From NCBI RefSeq assembly GCF_030326305.1, contig NZ_JACAKB010000003.1, positions 186,163 to 250,162 on the forward strand: 64,000 nt of DNA, read 5' to 3'. Shown here in pieces: positions 35,040-44,460 of the stretch. The notes beneath the pieces were generated by a model that was given only the letters and a program-made list of their open reading frames with translations, was not told the origin of the DNA and searched no databases. Positions within the stretch are counted from its first letter, which is position 1. Each line of letters opens with the position of its first letter. The translations under genes and the position numbers were made by a program. This DNA comes from Myroides odoratimimus (GTDB lineage Bacteria > Bacteroidota > Bacteroidia > Flavobacteriales > Flavobacteriaceae).

Positions 35040-35372
35040 GTGGTAATTGTTTGTAAATATTTAGTTCCTAAAGGATATCAGGGAATAACATTGTTTCCCT
35101 TTATTATTTTAAGATCAGCAGAATCTAAAGGAGATCGTTATTTACTAAATCATGAACGCATCCATCTAAGGCAACAAATAGAACTGTTGATTGTGTTATT
35201 TTATCTTTGGTATGTTTTAGATTTTGTGTGGCGTTATTTTCAAACTAAGGATGTGAAAAAGGCATATCGTAAGAACCTGTTTGAAAGAGAAGCGTATCAA
35301 TATGAACACAATCTTGACTATTTAAAAACGAGAAGACTTTATTCATTCTTAAGAAATAATACTAATGTTTGA
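35040..35372 (+). CDS. Small membrane protein with HExxH motif
   Basis: A 110-residue protein from a GTG start. It contains HERIH, an exact HExxH zincin motif, at residues 38-42 inside LLNHERIHLRQQIELLIVLFYLWYVLDFVWRY; the following hydrophobic stretch (about 48-63) could span the membrane. A conserved-looking FEREAYQYEHN about 35 residues later offers a candidate third ligand. It reads like a stripped-down M48/M56-type core, but the family is not one I can name. The frame overlaps the next gene by eight bases, which supports it as real. The GTG has only a poor ribosome-binding site. Confidence 0.7.
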   Translation: MVIVCKYLVPKGYQGITLFPFIILRSAESKGDRYLLNHERIHLRQQIELLIVLFYLWYVLDFVWRYFQTKDVKKAYRKNLFEREAYQYEHNLDYLKTRRLYSFLRNNTNV

Positions 35373-36243
35373 GAGCGAGAATGTATATAATGAACAATTG
35401 AAAGTAGAATTGCCTAGAGGGATTACTATTTTTGTCAAGAGAGAAGATTTATTACATGAAGAAGTATCAGGTAATAAGTTTAGAAAATTAAAGTACAATA
35501 TTTTAAAGGCGCAAGAGTTAGGATATAGTAAGCTTTTGACATTCGGTGGGGCATATTCTAACCATATAGCCGCTACTGCCGCGGCAGGACGTATCTGTGG
35601 AGTAGAGACGATAGGTATCATTAGAGGTGAAGAGCTAGAAAATAACTACGCAGGCAATCCAACACTAACGAAGGCAGTAGAGGATGGAATGACGCTTGGT
35701 TTTATGACGCGCACAGAGTATAGAAGTAAAGGAGAGGTAGAGATCATCGATAGACTAAAAGCTAGGTATGGAGATTTTTATTTAGTACCAGAAGGAGGAA
35801 CGAATGCAGAGGCAATAAAGGGAACAGAAGAAATATTAAAAGAAGGTGATGAGGCCTTTGATTATATCTGTACAGCTGTAGGAACAGGGGGGACGATAGC
35901 AGGTATTATTAACAGTTCTCATCAGAATCAAACAATATTAGGCTTTCCTGCCCTTAAAGGAAGCTTTTTATATGAGGATATTCGTAAGTTTGTTACTAAC
36001 AATAATTGGGACCTAGTCTTAGACTATCACTTCGGAGGATATGCAAAGTATAATGAGGAGTTGTTATCATTTTTAAGAGAGCTCTATAAACAAACAGGCG
36101 TTTTGTTTGATCCTATTTATAATGGTAAGATGATATACGGGGTGTTAGAAGAGATTAAGAAAGGAAGATTTAAGGATAATAGTAAAATACTTGTAATACA
36201 CACTGGTGGCTTGCAAGGTTGGAATGAAAAGATAAATATTTAG
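35365..36243 (+). CDS. ACC deaminase / D-cysteine desulfhydrase-family PLP enzyme
   Basis: A 292-residue fold-type II PLP enzyme. The PLP lysine lies in VSGNKFRKLKYN (about 30-41), followed by FGGAYSNHIAATAAAG, and the phosphate-binding loop is AVGTGGTIAGI. The C-terminal HTGGLQGW is typical of this family. Members act on 1-aminocyclopropane-1-carboxylate or on D-cysteine; flavobacterial copies are usually left as ambiguous. The start overlaps the upstream gene by eight bases and a lipoprotein gene follows after 12 bases, so these form an operon with hemL. Confidence 0.9.
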   Translation: MFESENVYNEQLKVELPRGITIFVKREDLLHEEVSGNKFRKLKYNILKAQELGYSKLLTFGGAYSNHIAATAAAGRICGVETIGIIRGEELENNYAGNPTLTKAVEDGMTLGFMTRTEYRSKGEVEIIDRLKARYGDFYLVPEGGTNAEAIKGTEEILKEGDEAFDYICTAVGTGGTIAGIINSSHQNQTILGFPALKGSFLYEDIRKFVTNNNWDLVLDYHFGGYAKYNEELLSFLRELYKQTGVLFDPIYNGKMIYGVLEEIKKGRFKDNSKILVIHTGGLQGWNEKINI

Positions 36244-36255
36244 CAATAGTAATGT

Positions 36256-37221
36256 ATGTATAGAAGAATCATTTTTTTTATTTGTATGGTTTTTCTTGTT
36301 GGGTGTGCTAGCAAGAAAACTCCAATGCCTAAGAGTAAGGCTCTAACTACGAAGAGATATCCTGCTCCTACTGGAAAAAAAGTAAAAGAAAAAGAACTCG
36401 TGTCTAAGTCTGAGTATAGAGATAAACTTCAGAAAAATGAAGTGGATAGAAAAAAAGAAGAGAAGAAGAGAAGCTCTAGTGAGGTCTTAGAAGCTACCTC
36501 TAGACTAAGTGTGACGACTGATATGATACGCGACTATATACTTACATATAAAGATGTTGCAAAAGATAATATGACGACATACGGGATCCCTGCTAGTATT
36601 AAATTAGCTCAAGGGGTGTTAGAGTCTGGCTCAGGACAAGGGACACTGAGTAGAAATGCGAATAACCACTTCGGTATTAAGTGTCATCAAGGATGGGACG
36701 GTGAGTCTGTACGCCATACAGATGATGCACCAGACGAATGCTTTAGAAAATATAGCAATCCTAACGAATCTTATACAGACCACTCTCTGTTCTTAACGAA
36801 TAGAGGGCGTTATAGCAGTCTGTTTTTATTAGAAAAGGATGATTATGAAGGATGGGCAGTAGGACTAAAGAGTGCTGGGTATGCTACTGACCCTAGATAT
36901 GCTGAGAAGTTGATCAGTCTTATCGAACGATATGAACTGTATAAATACGATGCTGAGGTGCTAAATAAGACTGTGACAGGGCCTAGACCTAGAACAATAG
37001 CTACAACGACTGATAAACCTAGTGCAGTAACGGAAACTAAATCTACATCGAAGTCTTCTCAGTCTAGTGCTAAAAGTAAAGGGACGGTACATGTAGTGAA
37101 AAAAGGTGATACATTATACTCTATCTCTAAGAGATATAATACCACTGTAGCACAAGTACAGAAAATGAATAAATTAACAGGAACAAACCTTTCAATAGGT
37201 CAAACTTTAAAAATAAAATAA
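36256..37221 (+). CDS. Glucosaminidase/LysM lipoprotein (peptidoglycan hydrolase)
   Basis: A 321-residue lipoprotein; signal [17 protein letters not shown] with Cys17. A basic, low-complexity linker (about 20-80) leads to a glucosaminidase domain of the FlgJ/GH73 type (about 92-235, [53 protein letters not shown]). A Ser/Thr-rich spacer is followed by one LysM repeat (about 277-321, [19 protein letters not shown]). The catalytic Glu of GH73 would be the E in GVLESGSG. It cleaves the glycan backbone of peptidoglycan. One base separates it from hemL. Confidence 0.93.
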   Translation: MYRRIIFFICMVFLVGCASKKTPMPKSKALTTKRYPAPTGKKVKEKELVSKSEYRDKLQKNEVDRKKEEKKRSSSEVLEATSRLSVTTDMIRDYILTYKDVAKDNMTTYGIPASIKLAQGVLESGSGQGTLSRNANNHFGIKCHQGWDGESVRHTDDAPDECFRKYSNPNESYTDHSLFLTNRGRYSSLFLLEKDDYEGWAVGLKSAGYATDPRYAEKLISLIERYELYKYDAEVLNKTVTGPRPRTIATTTDKPSAVTETKSTSKSSQSSAKSKGTVHVVKKGDTLYSISKRYNTTVAQVQKMNKLTGTNLSIGQTLKIK

Positions 37222-37222
37222 T

Positions 37223-38503
37223 ATGTTATACCAAAGAAGTAGTAAGCTTTTTGCAGAAGCTGAGAAAGTGATACCAGGAGGAGTTAACTCTCCAGTACGT
37301 GCTTTTAAATCTGTCGGAGGAACTCCTATCTTCGTTAAAGAGGCTAAAGGAGCATATTTATACGATGAGGATGGTAATAAACTTATAGATTATATTAACT
37401 CTTGGGGACCTATGATCTTAGGACATGCTTATGAGCCAGTAGTTAATGCTGTAGTCGAAAAAGCAAAACTAGGGACTTCTTTTGGGATGCCTACAGAGAT
37501 AGAGACACAGATAGCTGAGCTAGCTGTATCTATGGTACCTAATATTGATAAAATTCGCTTTGTGAATTCTGGTACAGAAGCCTGTATGAGTGCTATTAGA
37601 TTAGCTAGAGGGTATACAGATAGAGAGAAGATTATCAAATTTAAAGGTTGTTATCACGGGCACTCAGATTCATTCTTGATCTCTGCAGGAAGTGGAGCTG
37701 TTACTTTTGGTTCACCTAACAGTCCTGGTGTAACTGCAGGTACAGCAAAAGATACTTTGTTAGCAGATTATAATAATCTGAGTAATGTAGAGTCTATCCT
37801 AGAAGCAAACAAAGGAGAAGTAGCTGCGATCATCATCGAGCCTGTAGCGGGGAATATGGGATGTGTACCTCCTGCAAAAGGATTCTTAGAGGGATTAAGA
37901 GCGTTATGTGATAAGCATGGTACGTTATTAATCTTTGATGAGGTGATGACAGGCTTCCGTCTAGCGAAAGGTGGAGCACAAGAATTATTTGGTGTGAATG
38001 CCGACATCGTTACTTTTGGTAAAGTGATTGGTGGAGGATTGCCAGTAGGAGCTTTTGCTTCTCGTAACGAGATTATGAATTACCTTGCACCAGTAGGACC
38101 TGTATACCAAGCAGGAACACTATCTGGTAATCCATTAGCGATGGCAGCTGGTCTTACGATGTTACAAGAAATTAATAAAGATGCTGATCTATTTAAGCGC
38201 CTTGAAGAAAAGACAGCATATTTAGAAAAAGGAATGCGCAAGGTATTAACAGATAATAAAGTAGCTTATACGATTAACCGTGTGGGATCTATGATCTCTG
38301 TATTCTTTGACGAAAGAGAAGTAGTTGATTTCGAAACAGCAGGGTATGGTAATAACGATACGTTTAAGAAATTCTTCCATGGATTATTAGCTGAAGGGGT
38401 ATATATCGCTCCATCATCTTATGAAACTTGGTTTATTACTGACGCATTGACTTATGAAGATTTAGATTACACGATTAATGCAGTAAATAAAATTTTCTCT
38501 TAA
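37223..38503 (+). CDS. hemL: Glutamate-1-semialdehyde 2,1-aminomutase
   Basis: A 426-residue class III aminotransferase-fold enzyme that converts glutamate-1-semialdehyde to 5-aminolevulinate in the C5 haem pathway. The PLP lysine is K267 in TFGKVIGGG. Family blocks [10 protein letters not shown] (19-28), [18 protein letters not shown] (115-132), FDEVMTGFR (238-246) and [13 protein letters not shown] are intact. Full length. Last gene of the operon, followed by a strong terminator. Confidence 0.97.
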   Translation: MLYQRSSKLFAEAEKVIPGGVNSPVRAFKSVGGTPIFVKEAKGAYLYDEDGNKLIDYINSWGPMILGHAYEPVVNAVVEKAKLGTSFGMPTEIETQIAELAVSMVPNIDKIRFVNSGTEACMSAIRLARGYTDREKIIKFKGCYHGHSDSFLISAGSGAVTFGSPNSPGVTAGTAKDTLLADYNNLSNVESILEANKGEVAAIIIEPVAGNMGCVPPAKGFLEGLRALCDKHGTLLIFDEVMTGFRLAKGGAQELFGVNADIVTFGKVIGGGLPVGAFASRNEIMNYLAPVGPVYQAGTLSGNPLAMAAGLTMLQEINKDADLFKRLEEKTAYLEKGMRKVLTDNKVAYTINRVGSMISVFFDEREVVDFETAGYGNNDTFKKFFHGLLAEGVYIAPSSYETWFITDALTYEDLDYTINAVNKIFS

Positions 38504-38533
38504 GCGAATTATTGCAATTTCAAAATACAGATC

Positions 38534-38570
38534 AATAACCTATTCTTTCCTTAGAATAGGTTATTTTTTT
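38534..38570 (+). terminator. Intrinsic terminator of hemL
   Basis: AATAACCTATTCT (38534-38546) pairs with AGAATAGGTTATT (38553-38565) around TTTCCTT-type loop of six bases, ending in a run of seven T. Confidence 0.92.
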
Positions 38571-38587
38571 ATCTGCTATTTTGGGAG

Positions 38588-38666
38588 TTATCGCATAGTG
38601 GTCGCATAGTGATGGGATAGTGGTCGCATATTTTTGCCTGTTTTTAATGCGATCACTATGCGATAA
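38588..38666. repeat. 11-base iterated TCGCATA array with inverted copies
   Basis: TCGCATAGTG-type units start at 38591, 38602, 38613 (variant TGGGATAGTG) and 38624, exactly 11 bases apart. After about 16 bases, inverted copies follow with CGA ending at 38652 and 38663, again 11 apart. The outer arms 38588-38608 and 38646-38666 are complementary over 21 bases apart from one G-T pair and one terminal mismatch. It lies between the terminators of hemL and rnhB, two convergent genes. A smaller palindrome, TATCAT/ATGATA, follows at about 38673-38690. Confidence 0.88.
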
Positions 38667-38746
38667 GTGTCTTATCATTATGTTATGATAGGTGTCTATG
38701 AGGACTAAATGAGATATTGTGTAGACTGTAGTGAGATGTTGTTAAT

Positions 38747-38770
38747 AAAAAAGCACACCGAAGTGTGCTT
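38747..38770 (-). terminator. Terminator of rnhB
   Basis: On the minus strand AAGCACAC-TTCG-GTGTGCTT, an eight-base stem closed by a UUCG tetraloop, followed by six T. Confidence 0.9.
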
Positions 38771-38792
38771 GTAATCTATAGTGTTTAGGCTA

Positions 38793-39392
38793 TTATAAGT
38801 CTAGTTTTAATTGATCAGGTAGAAGTTTAAAAGACATTCTATGGTACTTGCAAGGGCCATATTTTGCAATAGCTTCTCTGTGTTCTTTAGTAGGGTATCC
38901 TTTGTTTTTCTTCCAATTGTACATTGGGAATTCCTCGTGGATTTTATCCATATAATCATCTCGATACGTCTTTGCTAATATAGAGGCAGCTGCTAAGCTT
39001 AGATATTTCATATCTCCTTTGACAATACACTGATGAGGTAAATCTGGGATAGGAGTGAACTTATTTCCATCTATAATGAGAAACTCTGGTTTAGGGTCTA
39101 AGTCAAGTACAGAAAGAGTCATAGCCTTAATAGAAGCGTGTAAGATGTTTAGTTCTTCGATTGCGTCTTCGTGAAGATGAGTCACTTTATAAGTTAATGC
39201 CTGATCTTCTATGATATCTCGGAGTTTGTATCGTATCTTAGAGGTGATTTTTTTAGAATCGTTTATTTCTTCATTGATAAAGTCTAGTGGGAGTATTACA
39301 GCTGCAGCCGTTACAGGACCAGCGATACATCCTCTACCAGCTTCGTCAGTACCAGCTTCTAAGCTAAACTCGGAGAAATTTTTTAATAACAT
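38793..39392 (-). CDS. rnhB: Ribonuclease HII
   Basis: A 199-residue RNase HII that removes ribonucleotides and RNA primers from RNA-DNA hybrids. The opening [13 protein letters not shown] carries the catalytic D16 and E17; a further Asp sits in FLIIDGNKF and the fourth in [22 protein letters not shown] and [14 protein letters not shown] are typical family blocks. Full length and single-gene unit with its own terminator; a TACATTTG box lies upstream. Confidence 0.96.
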   Translation of the reverse strand: MLLKNFSEFSLEAGTDEAGRGCIAGPVTAAAVILPLDFINEEINDSKKITSKIRYKLRDIIEDQALTYKVTHLHEDAIEELNILHASIKAMTLSVLDLDPKPEFLIIDGNKFTPIPDLPHQCIVKGDMKYLSLAAASILAKTYRDDYMDKIHEEFPMYNWKKNKGYPTKEHREAIAKYGPCKYHRMSFKLLPDQLKLDL

Positions 39393-39416
39393 CTAAAGTC
39401 TCGTTTTTAATTACCG

Positions 39417-39424
39417 CAAATGTA
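39417..39424 (-). promoter_or_regulatory. Putative -7 box of rnhB
   Basis: TACATTTG on the minus strand, 24 bases before the rnhB ATG, matches TAnnTTTG. There is no TTG at the expected distance. Confidence 0.45.
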
Positions 39425-39767
39425 AATAATATTAGCTGGATAGTTAGAGAGAATCTTATGATAAATTTTATAGTTCTTAGTTCAATGTTTTGTTAAAAAA
39501 CGATGAGTTTTTTAGTGATTTTTTTTTGGTGATAAGGCGTATTTAGTGGTATTGGAAGATTTAAGTGTTAAAAAAAATAAGTCAATTTTGTTTTTTTTAG
39601 CATTGAGTTAAAAAAACAATTGTTTTGATGTTTAGTTATTGTCATTTTATTTAATTGTATGTATTTTTTAATTGTTAATATTTTAAATATTAATTAATGT
39701 ATTGTGAATGCAATTGGTTAGTATTGTTAATAATGGGTATTCTAGTTAGGTTATCTAATTACTTTTT
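39425..39767. other. AT-rich gap upstream of the first susC, no gene seen
   Basis: About 340 bases, very rich in A/T with several T-tracts. A weak hairpin of A6/T6 type lies near 39493-39513. I see no coding sequence or RNA. The right edge contains the promoter module of the first SusC gene. Confidence 0.5.
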
Positions 39768-39793
39768 TAGATTTGTGAACTAACTAATTCAAT
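39768..39793 (+). promoter_or_regulatory. SusC promoter-leader module, copy 1
   Basis: TAGATTTG (39768-39775, a TAnnTTTG box), three bases, then ACTAACTAATTCAAT (39779-39793), seven bases before the ATG at 39800... the spacer holds no Shine-Dalgarno sequence. Compared with copies 2-4 it has one extra T in the second block and one base less between blocks. Confidence 0.8.
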
Positions 39794-39799
39794 TTAATA

Positions 39800-42700
39800 A
39801 TGATTTCTAAGTTAAGATGGACTTTAGCTCTTGTAGCAGGGCTAGCTGTGCAAACTTCTTTTGCACAAGAAAAGACTCTATCTGGAGTAGTATCAGAAGG
39901 AGGACTTCCATTACCAGGTGTAAGCGTGGTAATCAAGGGGACTAACGAGGGTACTCAAACAGATCTAGATGGAAACTACTCTCTTAAGGTAAAACCTGGA
40001 GATGTATTGGTATATTCTTTCATCGGAATGAACGATAAAGAATATAAAGTGTCTACAGCGAATAACTATAATGTTTCTTTAGAATCGGAAGATTCTGTGT
40101 TAGAAGAAGTAGTAGTGTTAGCTTATGGGCAGGTTAAAACTAAGAATGAAGTAACAGGTAATGCTGTAGCTATTAAAGGTGATGCTGTTGCAGCCACTCC
40201 ATTGGCTTCTGCTGACCAAGCTTTACAAGGACGTGTGGCAGGTTTACAAATGTCTGCTTCATCTGGTTCTCCTGGAGCTAAACAAAATATTCGTATTCGT
40301 GGACGTAACTCTATGACTGCTACTAATGAGCCGTTATACGTTATCGATGGTGTGCCTATGTATGATGGGGATTTCTCTGGAGGAAATCAAGGATCAGACT
40401 CACCTTCTACATCATTATCATTATTAGCAACAATTAACCCAGCAGATATTGAGTCTATGACTGTATTAAAAGATGCTGGTGCGACTGCAGTATATGGTGC
40501 TCGTGGTACAAATGGGGTAATCTTGATTACTACTAAAAGAGGTAAATCAGGAGCTACTAAATATAATTTAAGTGCGCGTGTAGGATTCCAAAATAACGCT
40601 GTTAGAGGACCTAAATTATTATCATCTAATCAGAAAGAAGAGCTTTATTTAGATGGGTTATATAATACTTTCGGTGCTGCAAATGGGTTCACTCGTGCAG
40701 AAGCTGGAGCTTGGGCATTAACACAACCTAAACATGCTAATGCAGGTGGTTACAGTAATTGGATTGCTGCAGGCCGTCCTGATAATGATTGGGGTGAATA
40801 TGTTAAGAATGCAGATGCACCTTTAACTAGTATCAACTTCTCTGCTACAGGTGGTGGTGAGCGTAACAATTTCTACGCATCTATGTCACATGACAAAATG
40901 GAGAGTACTGTTATCGGATCTGATTTTAGACGTATCGGAGCTTCTTTAAGCTTTATGCAAAAATTAAGTGATAAAATCGAATTTAATACTAGTATTAAAG
41001 TTACAAATACTAAACAAAATGGTATTTCTGAAGGGGGATCATATTTCTCGAATCCTAACTATATTAAGTTAGTTATGAATCCATGGAACCCATTGTATAA
41101 CGAAGATGGTAGTTACTATCTACCACCATCAGGATATCACAATGTTGTATATACTACAAAGCATAATCAAAATTTGAATGATGTTACTCGTGTAATTAAT
41201 TCTAATTCTATTAGTTATGCTATTACTGATAACTTGAAGTTTACTTCTTCTATGGGTATTGATTATACATTAGCAGATTATTCTGAGTATAGAAACCCTA
41301 TTCATGGTGATGGTAGAACTTATGATGGTACTGCTGCTAAATATGTTAGAAGAAACTTTAGTTATGTAGCTCAAAACGGATTAGACTATAGATTCTATTT
41401 AGGAGAGAACCATAAGTTCGATGCTAAAGTATTAGTAGAATATCAAAAATCTAAACGTAGCTTCTTACAAGGAACGGGACAAATCATCTTAGATGGATTC
41501 AATTCTTTAGCTGCTGCGGCTGCTAATAGAGATGCTGGATATGATTTCTTAGATGATTCTAACTTAGGATATGTAGGTATCTTAAACTATAACTATCAAA
41601 ATAGATTCTTAGTAGATGTAACAGGAAGACGTGAAGGTTCTTCTAAATTTACAGATAGAATAGGTTACTTCTATTCAGTTGGTGGTGCATGGAATATGCA
41701 TATGGAAGAGTGGATGCAAAATCAACAAACTATTTCGACATTACGTCTTAGAGGGTCTTATGGTACGAATGGTAACTCTCAGATTAATCCTAATCAATTT
41801 GTACGTCGTGCTGATATCGTATCTTATGATGGAGAGGCAGCGCTTATTCCAACTCAGATTGGAGGACCAATTGGATGGGAGAAACAACAAAAAATGGACT
41901 TTGGTTTTACTTTAGGGTTATTTAATGAGCGTATTACATTAGGAGCTGCTTATTTTGACAGTAAAACAAGTGACTTACTATACAATAGATCTCTTTCTAA
42001 AATGTCTGGTTTCACTAGCCAAATGATGAATATGGGAGCTATGAATAACCGTGGTATTGAAGTAGAGTTCAATGGGGAAGTTGTTAGATCTGATGATTTT
42101 AATGTTTCTGTTGGTTTTAACTTTGGTACAGTTCGTAATAGAATTACTGAGATGCCTGTTGTTGATGGAAAAGAGTTGGAGGTTTATAAATCTTATAATG
42201 CTGATGTAGCTGGACATGAAGTAGGTGAGTGGTATATGCCAACATGGGCTGGAGTTGATCCTGCTACAGGACAACCTATGTGGTTTGATAAAGATGGTAA
42301 TGCTACTTCTGATTATTCTAAAGCAGAACATAGATTCCAAAGAGCGAGTGCTTTACCAAAATATACTGGAGGTGCTAACTTACACGTAGATTATAAAGGA
42401 TTCTTCTTAGATGGTATGTTTACTTTCGCTGGAGGACATAAAGTATATGAGCAGTATGCATTTAAAACAGCTGGTACTACAAGTGCTTTAGTTTCTTCAA
42501 ATGCTTCTGTAGAGATGTTAGATAGATGGCAAAAGCCAGGTGATATTACTAACGTGCCAATCGTAGAGTACACTGCTACTGGAGGTAACAAGAATTTCAC
42601 AAGTCCATCTACTAGATTCTTACACGATGGAGATTATATTAGATTGCGTAATGTTACTTTAGGATATAATTTCAATTCTGAATTTACAAGAGCTTTGAAA

Positions 42701-42859
42701 GTTGATGGTTTAAGTTTCTCAGTTATTGGAACGAACTTATGGACATGGGTTAAAGACAAAGGATTAAAATATGATCCAGAGGTTGACCCTTCAGGTTACG
42801 TTAGTGTAGCTACTCCGCCTGTAAAATCAGTAGTATTCTCTGTAAATGTTAAGTTTTAA
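39800..42859 (+). CDS. SusC/RagA-family TonB-dependent transporter, pair 1
   Basis: A 1019-residue outer-membrane transporter. Signal peptide to about Ala22 (QTSFAQ), a CarboxypepD_reg-like domain (about 27-100, LSGVVSEGGLPLPGVSVVIKG), plug with LQGRVAGLQM, IRIRGRNSM and EPLYVIDGVPMYDG, then a 22-strand-type barrel ending ATPPVKSVVFSVNVKF. With its SusD partner, six bases downstream, it imports oligomeric nutrients using TonB. It is a clear paralogue of the SusC of pair 2 over the full length. Substrate is unknown; no carbohydrate-active enzyme is adjacent. Confidence 0.95.
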   Translation: MISKLRWTLALVAGLAVQTSFAQEKTLSGVVSEGGLPLPGVSVVIKGTNEGTQTDLDGNYSLKVKPGDVLVYSFIGMNDKEYKVSTANNYNVSLESEDSVLEEVVVLAYGQVKTKNEVTGNAVAIKGDAVAATPLASADQALQGRVAGLQMSASSGSPGAKQNIRIRGRNSMTATNEPLYVIDGVPMYDGDFSGGNQGSDSPSTSLSLLATINPADIESMTVLKDAGATAVYGARGTNGVILITTKRGKSGATKYNLSARVGFQNNAVRGPKLLSSNQKEELYLDGLYNTFGAANGFTRAEAGAWALTQPKHANAGGYSNWIAAGRPDNDWGEYVKNADAPLTSINFSATGGGERNNFYASMSHDKMESTVIGSDFRRIGASLSFMQKLSDKIEFNTSIKVTNTKQNGISEGGSYFSNPNYIKLVMNPWNPLYNEDGSYYLPPSGYHNVVYTTKHNQNLNDVTRVINSNSISYAITDNLKFTSSMGIDYTLADYSEYRNPIHGDGRTYDGTAAKYVRRNFSYVAQNGLDYRFYLGENHKFDAKVLVEYQKSKRSFLQGTGQIILDGFNSLAAAAANRDAGYDFLDDSNLGYVGILNYNYQNRFLVDVTGRREGSSKFTDRIGYFYSVGGAWNMHMEEWMQNQQTISTLRLRGSYGTNGNSQINPNQFVRRADIVSYDGEAALIPTQIGGPIGWEKQQKMDFGFTLGLFNERITLGAAYFDSKTSDLLYNRSLSKMSGFTSQMMNMGAMNNRGIEVEFNGEVVRSDDFNVSVGFNFGTVRNRITEMPVVDGKELEVYKSYNADVAGHEVGEWYMPTWAGVDPATGQPMWFDKDGNATSDYSKAEHRFQRASALPKYTGGANLHVDYKGFFLDGMFTFAGGHKVYEQYAFKTAGTTSALVSSNASVEMLDRWQKPGDITNVPIVEYTATGGNKNFTSPSTRFLHDGDYIRLRNVTLGYNFNSEFTRALKVDGLSFSVIGTNLWTWVKDKGLKYDPEVDPSGYVSVATPPVKSVVFSVNVKF

Positions 42860-42865
42860 AAAGTT

Positions 42866-44380
42866 ATGAAAAAAATTATATTTTCAATATTATCTGTAGT
42901 TCTTTTATCTGCTGGAATGACTAGTTGTTCAGATGATAGATTAGACGCTACATTAGAAGGTGCTCGAGATATCGAATCTAAGCCACTAGTATCTGCTACT
43001 GACTTAAGAGCGGCAGTATCTGGTGCATATTATAGAATGGTAAATTATAATTACTACGGACGTGATATGGTTATCTTCAGTGAAGTACGTGGAGATAATG
43101 CATATGCGGCGGCTGGTTTTTCTAACCGTTTTCAAAATGTATCTAGTTTTACTTTGACTCCTACTCATGCTTTTCCATCAGATACATGGAAGAAGATTTA
43201 TGAGGTAATTAGTTCTGCTAACTTAGCTATAGGTTCTAATATTACGATAGGTGATAAAACTGATATTAATCAAGGAAAAGCTGAAGCTTTAGCAATAAGA
43301 GCATTAGCTCATTTTGATCTATTGCGTTTATTTGGACAACAAAATGTTGACAATGCTGGATTAGCAGGATTAGGAGTACCTTATATTACGCAGTTTGGTG
43401 AATTAGATGCTAAAAATTACAAAAGACTTTCTGTTAGAGAAGTTAGAGATCTTATTTATAGAGATTTAGATGAGGCTTTGACTTTAGTAGATAAGAATGC
43501 AACTAAGAAAACACGTTTCAATGCACAATCAATTAATGGTGTGAAATCAAGAGTGGCATTGTTTTTTGGAGCATTTGATAGTGCAGATTATAACATTGCA
43601 ATGGAAAGTGCTGAGAAAGCATTGAGTTTAGGTGGTGCTGTTGTTCAAAGAAGTGCATATGTTGCTTCATTTAGAGCTGAAGAGCCACAAAGTAACTCTA
43701 TATTAGAATTAGCACAAGATAATATCAATAACCAAGGTATTAATGGATTATCATATATCTATTCTTATTTAGGATATGGAGATGTTGTAGGTATAGAAGA
43801 GAACTTAAAAGCTCTTTTTACAGACAAAACAGATATCCGTTCATCAGAAGAGATGCAGGGGATGAATATGGTAAAAGATGAAAAAGGAGCATATAAACTT
43901 GTGTCTAAAGAGTACATTCCTTTAACTAAGGAGGAATTAGATGGTACTGTTGAAGTAGATCCGAAAAATCGTTATAAAGAAGAGTACTACCGTAATTTTG
44001 GTAAGTATACAGCTGTTAGCTCTAACATCAAGGTTATGCGTTACGAGGAGTTAATTTATAACTACGCCGAGGCTGCAGTTCGTACAAAATCAAATGTTAC
44101 AAGAGCTTTAGAATTAGTTAATAAGGTGGCTGAAGAAAGATATGAAGGTAACCCTAAGTCTAAATTTACTTCTTTAACGTTAGAAACTGTATTAGCAGAG
44201 AGACGTAAAGAATTAGTATTTGAAGGATTCCGTTTCGACGATCAAATGCGTAATAAAGAGAATTTAGGTGCTACGCCTCAATCTAAGGATGGAATTAAAT
44301 ATGGTGATGCTAAGTTAGCATTCCCTATACCTCGTAGTGAGATCAATGATAGTAAAATCGATCAAAACAAAGGTTACTAG
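42866..44380 (+). CDS. SusD/RagB-family lipoprotein, pair 1
   Basis: A 504-residue surface lipoprotein; lipobox MTSC with Cys21. The N-terminal TPR-like part (LRAAVSGAYYRMVNYNYYGRDMVIFSE, IRALAHFDLLRLFGQQN) and the C-terminal RRKELVFEGFRFDDQMRNKENLG...AFPIPRSEIN are typical of SusD. It forms the lid over the SusC barrel and captures the ligand. Paralogous to the SusD of pair 2. Followed by its own terminator, so the pair is a self-contained unit. Confidence 0.95.
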   Translation: MKKIIFSILSVVLLSAGMTSCSDDRLDATLEGARDIESKPLVSATDLRAAVSGAYYRMVNYNYYGRDMVIFSEVRGDNAYAAAGFSNRFQNVSSFTLTPTHAFPSDTWKKIYEVISSANLAIGSNITIGDKTDINQGKAEALAIRALAHFDLLRLFGQQNVDNAGLAGLGVPYITQFGELDAKNYKRLSVREVRDLIYRDLDEALTLVDKNATKKTRFNAQSINGVKSRVALFFGAFDSADYNIAMESAEKALSLGGAVVQRSAYVASFRAEEPQSNSILELAQDNINNQGINGLSYIYSYLGYGDVVGIEENLKALFTDKTDIRSSEEMQGMNMVKDEKGAYKLVSKEYIPLTKEELDGTVEVDPKNRYKEEYYRNFGKYTAVSSNIKVMRYEELIYNYAEAAVRTKSNVTRALELVNKVAEERYEGNPKSKFTSLTLETVLAERRKELVFEGFRFDDQMRNKENLGATPQSKDGIKYGDAKLAFPIPRSEINDSKIDQNKGY

Positions 44381-44401
44381 TTTTTAAGTAATGTTTAATA
44401 T

Positions 44402-44432
44402 AAAGGCTTTCGCAGATGCGAAAGCCTTTTTT
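44402..44432 (+). terminator. Terminator of SusCD pair 1
   Basis: AAAGGCTTTCGC / GCGAAAGCCTTT (44402-44413, 44418-44429) with loop AGAT and T-run. Confidence 0.92.
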
Positions 44433-44460
44433 GTTGTAAAATAATTTATTATTACTATCT

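Noticed and set aside
38588-38666. Possible CRISPR or iteron array
   Set aside because: Units are only 11 bases without spacers of CRISPR length; no cas, rep or dnaA gene is near; inverted copies are not expected in either.
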